From Phaffia rhodozyma (taxonomy: Eukaryota > Basidiomycota > Tremellomycetes > Cystofilobasidiales > Mrakiaceae): 64,000 nt of DNA. Below the pieces are notes generated by a model that was not told where the DNA came from, did not search any database, and worked only from the letters and a program-made list of their open reading frames with translations. The stretch spans positions 682,001 through 746,000 of the forward strand of contig JACGZH010000009.1 in NCBI GenBank assembly GCA_014706385.1, read 5' to 3'. Below, piece by piece: positions 61,117 through 64,000 of the stretch. The stretch's first letter is position 1. Each line of letters opens with the position of its first letter. Position numbers and translations under genes: made by a program.

Positions 61117-62001
61117 TTGACTCAGACCCGATCAGTCTATGAATATTACGTCGAGTTCATATCTTTAGTCGCCTTCACAGGCTGGAACGACGACTGGCTG
61201 ATCTCCCAGTTCTACTCCGGACTCAAACCCAGGATCAAGGATAGAATCGACTTTTTAAAAAGACCTGATACTCTGGAGGAGCTTAGGAACCTTGCTACTC
61301 AAATCGATGAGCGATTCTACGAACGCGAGAAGAAACTCAAGGGTGAGGGCACACAATCAACCATACCTCATCGACCTTTTCTTCTTGATGACGAGAAACC
61401 ACCCTGGATCACCCCAGCGGACCGACCTGCTGTTCACGCAGATCCACCAGACGGTTCGATTATGATAGACATCGACAATCTTTCCTCTCCTCGTGGACCC
61501 CTAACAGCTCAAGAACGAGATCGTCGACGAGAACTCAATTTATGTTTGTATTGTGGTCAACCTGGCCACATTCGAATTAACTGCCCGGTTCTGGATGCTC
61601 AAAAACACGTTCGACAGGTGAGAGACATTGAGTCTTTCTGCCAAGCGGTCTTGAAGAATGCCGCGGAAACACAAGAAGGATATGATGATCCAAATGGATC
61701 CGCTGCTCCAGACTTCAAACCAGGCGATCTAGTCTTGTACAAACAAATAGTCACCAAGACTTACGGACCAAACGACAAACTTGATTACAAGGTGCTTGGG
61801 CCGTTCAAGATTCTTGAGCCAGTAGGCCGCGCTGCTTTCCGACTCGACTTTCCGGCCACTATGGACCGCCACCCGGTAATCCACGTCTCGCAACTTGAGC
61901 GATATCATCAAAACGAACCATCGGCTCAACAGGTCACATCACCGCCTGCTGAAAAGTCTCTGAAGACGAAAGCGAGAGGTATGAGGCCGAAGAAATCCTA
62001 G
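61117..62001 (+). CDS. In-frame fusion of Gag C-terminal half to integrase tail
   Basis: An uninterrupted frame of about 295 codons follows the Gag stop, with no ATG at its exact 5' end (it opens at TTG). The first half is Gag: SVYEYYVEFISLVAFTGW, the helical FYSGLKPRIKDRIDFLKRP, then an intact CCHC zinc knuckle, CLYCGQPGHIRINC (61543-61584). After KHVRQ (about 61617) it changes to an integrase C-terminal region: FKPGDLVLYKQ, then YKVLGPFKILEPVGRAAFRL with HPVIHVSQLERY (about 61710-61910). The whole protease-RT-RNase H-integrase core is missing between them, yet the frame is kept. A basic tail (KTKARGMRPKKS) ends at 62001. Whether it is expressed is unknown. Confidence 0.75.
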   Translation: MTQTRSVYEYYVEFISLVAFTGWNDDWLISQFYSGLKPRIKDRIDFLKRPDTLEELRNLATQIDERFYEREKKLKGEGTQSTIPHRPFLLDDEKPPWITPADRPAVHADPPDGSIMIDIDNLSSPRGPLTAQERDRRRELNLCLYCGQPGHIRINCPVLDAQKHVRQVRDIESFCQAVLKNAAETQEGYDDPNGSAAPDFKPGDLVLYKQIVTKTYGPNDKLDYKVLGPFKILEPVGRAAFRLDFPATMDRHPVIHVSQLERYHQNEPSAQQVTSPPAEKSLKTKARGMRPKKS

Positions 62002-62404
62002 AATCTCGGATCCATCGAGAAAAGCTCGAACACCTCGTTTAGATAAAATGATTTGACTTAAGTTTTGACCACTGTATATTTAACGGTAAGTTTAATGACA
62101 ATGCCGCTGTCGTTATCAATTCCATACTGAACTCCCGGGCGTGATGGGTAGTTTCGATCGAAGGACAGCTGTCCAGAATCATGTATGTAATCCACGAACA
62201 ACTTCCCAGCCTCGCTCCCCGTTCTGACAAATCTTTCACTTAGCCGTTTTGGGAGGAGGGAGGAGATGCCTTACGAGATGCGAACTGTATATCACGTATC
62301 TCCTCTTGTGGGGCATATCCCGTGTATAGAACTCGACCCGTTTACGTAGCTATATTGTTTACAGACTCTTTATGAGGAGGATTGTATGTCTTGCCACCTA
62401 AGCT

Positions 62405-64000
62405 TTTACTTGCCTTTTTCGTGTATATTTTCGTCCTAGTTGTTTTGCAATCTATCAATCCCTTTTTCTATTTCTTGTTTGTCGTTTCCTGTCTTTCATA
62501 AATATCATTCTTTCCGTCTTTAATAAATCAACTGAAAGCCTGACCTCAAATCTCTGTGCCTATCGATACCGGTTACGCAGGCGGTTACAACCGGCTACCT
62601 GCGGAGCTTGAAGACCGTAATAAGTAGAGTTGAGTCTGAGTAAACGTTGTCTTGGTCTAGAAAGCTTAAAAGCGTGGCCCCGGAGATCGCCATGGCCGAA
62701 CAAGATCAACGAAGGAATGTTCCAGGCCCGGAATAATTCAGGGTTCGGACGAGAGTGCGTGATTGAGCCCGTACGAGCGAAATCTTTACTCCCTCAGAGT
62801 GATATCATCCGCTTTTAGGTCCGCTCGGGCCAGGCGACAGGCACAATCTCAGTCAGTTACCAAAGCACAGAACAAATGGCGTCTGCTTGGCCGAGACAAT
62901 ATATCAAAAGAAGAGAGGTAGAGAGAAGCTATCACACCGTCCGATCGGCTGAGTAAGGGGTGAGTGTGCCTGTGAAAGCGCCTACGAACGAGCCTGCGAC
63001 AGATCGTCCTACATCCTTCTTCTTGCTCACTATCAAGGGGTGCGTGTCGCTCACTGAACGCTTTCTCTCCCTCTCCCCATCGGATTCATTCTTCTTTATC
63101 TTTCGTTCTTCTTCTTCTTCTTCTGATCTGTCCTCCAAACCACTTTTAACAGTGGACTTCACTAGATCTCTTTTCCATCTTTCGACTCTTTTCCTCTTCT
63201 TACCTTGATTCCTTACTTCTACAAACACTCATTCTGCTCAGCTCTCGGTGAGTGAGATTGATTCCTCTCCTCTCTCTTTTCTTCCTTTATCTCTCCTTTT
63301 CTTCGTCTGCTGGCATCTCGATCTTTTCTATCTTCGTCAGGATAGAAGAGCAGACATCGACATGAGAGTCAGACGCGCACCTCAGATAGCTCGTCAATCA
63401 ACTTGATTATACGACCAACTGTGCATCGTCAAGACAGATGAACCGGCGGAGAGACAGATATCCTTCGATCGGTCCGACAAAGGACGGCGGCACTTGTCAG
63501 AAGTGCAGGGGCATAGTTTCATGCACACCTATGCACATACATCGTCCCTCTCACATACCATCCTTATGCATGCACGCACAATTTCCTTCACCTTGCTTAT
63601 ATTCATTCTCTCGCTCCGTGCTCTCATCAGTTTGGTGACGTATTTAGCTTACCCATTTATCTGTTGTCATTCATTCAGGTACAGACCGCTCGCACGTACA
63701 CACACTCGGGCGTAGTCAAGACGGACAGACCAGGAATCATCATCCTCTTGGACCTCCCCGTGTCTCAACTATAGAAATCTCTCCCTTCCTTTTCACTCCA
63801 ACCCTTTCTTCTCTGCCATTTTGTAGAACGAACGATGCATCAGACCAGTTCAGTTCCTTCCGTCCATGAAAGTGTCTGCATTCTTACTCCTTTGTTCTGA
63901 CTCTGTCTTGTCTTTTCCTCCCCTACTTATTAGACATTCTGTCTCAACACTGTGATCCTTTAGAGATCACCGTATCGCCCACGGAGAAACCCTCACTCAC
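62405..64000. other. Right-end non-coding DNA, probable promoter/leader of a gene outside the window
   Basis: 1.6 kb with no recognised coding gene. GGTTACG (62571-62577) and GGTTAC (62583-62588) occur as in other promoters here. From about 63050 onward the plus strand is strongly CT-rich. A possible leader intron runs from gtgagtgag (about 63249) to cgtcag (about 63341). It is followed by a 14-codon upstream ORF (63362-63406). The likely reading is the upstream region of a plus-strand gene starting beyond 64000. Confidence 0.35.

Larger units (their letters stand above)
60407..62404 (+). mobile_element. Decayed Ty3/Gypsy LTR retrotransposon with large internal deletion
   Basis: Contains a Gag-like region and an integrase C-terminal tail but no protease, reverse transcriptase, RNase H or integrase catalytic core. 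It is therefore an internally deleted, non-autonomous remnant. Short direct repeats flank it in the same order: CTCGACCCGTTTAC at 60407-60420 and 62333-62346, and CTTGCCA(T/C)CTAAGC at 60596-60609 and 62391-62404. These suggest diverged LTRs, although the intervening parts differ in length (about 175 versus 44 nt). The boundaries are minimal estimates. Confidence 0.72.

Noticed and set aside
62932..63228. A minus-strand frame of 98 codons, Lys/Glu-rich.
   Set aside because: It is the mirror of CT-rich DNA, has no splice or homology support, and has no conserved motif.

Overview
This window is nuclear DNA from a fungus, very probably a basidiomycete yeast. Almost every gene is cut by many short introns (about 60-110 nt, GT..AG, acceptors often tatag/acag/tcag), genes lie close together on both strands, and the proteins are typically fungal (SUR2, KGD4, IES2, MPP6, CSC1-type channels, a secreted GMC oxidoreductase). 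In the highly expressed HSP70 gene the Arg codons I read are all CGA, a strong bias that to my knowledge fits Cystofilobasidiales such as Phaffia/Xanthophyllomyces. The family and genus are inference; I could not run a search.

Layout, left to right. 1-1793 (-) holds the 5' part of mitochondrial glutamyl-tRNA synthetase, cut by the window edge. Diverging from it is RRP41/SKI6 (2076-3109 +), a core exosome subunit. Next is an unrecognised nuclear-looking protein rich in Asp-Ser repeats and SUMO-type motifs (3400-6000 +), then a CSC1/OSCA/TMEM63 stress-gated channel (6673-11103 +). On the minus strand follow TSR3 (18S rRNA modification), NAS2/PSMD9 (proteasome assembly), a membrane-anchored secreted GMC oxidoreductase and the 40S-assembly GTPase BMS1. 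Then come a small orphan (+), SUR2 sphinganine C4-hydroxylase (+), MPP6 exosome cofactor (-), a large RG/Pro/Gln-rich orphan (+), a leukotriene-A4-hydrolase-type aminopeptidase (-), INO80 subunit IES2 (-), a small membrane orphan (-), KGD4 (+), cytosolic HSP70 (-), the meiotic MutS homologue MSH5 (-) and a second, longer CSC1-type channel (-, 52846-59569).

The last 4 kb differ. 60407-62404 is a decayed, internally deleted Ty3/Gypsy element whose Gag zinc knuckle runs in frame straight into an integrase C-terminal tail. Beyond it lies CT-rich DNA that may be the promoter and leader of a gene outside the window.

Functionally, four genes act in rRNA maturation or nuclear RNA decay (RRP41, TSR3, BMS1, MPP6), two are mechanosensitive-channel paralogues, and the rest are housekeeping. 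I found no CRISPR array, confident tRNA or rRNA gene, biosynthetic gene cluster or clear new multigene system. The most notable items are TSR3's 13-nt and 16-nt micro-exons, the Gag-integrase-tail fusion ORF, two orphan proteins, and several repeated promoter motifs.
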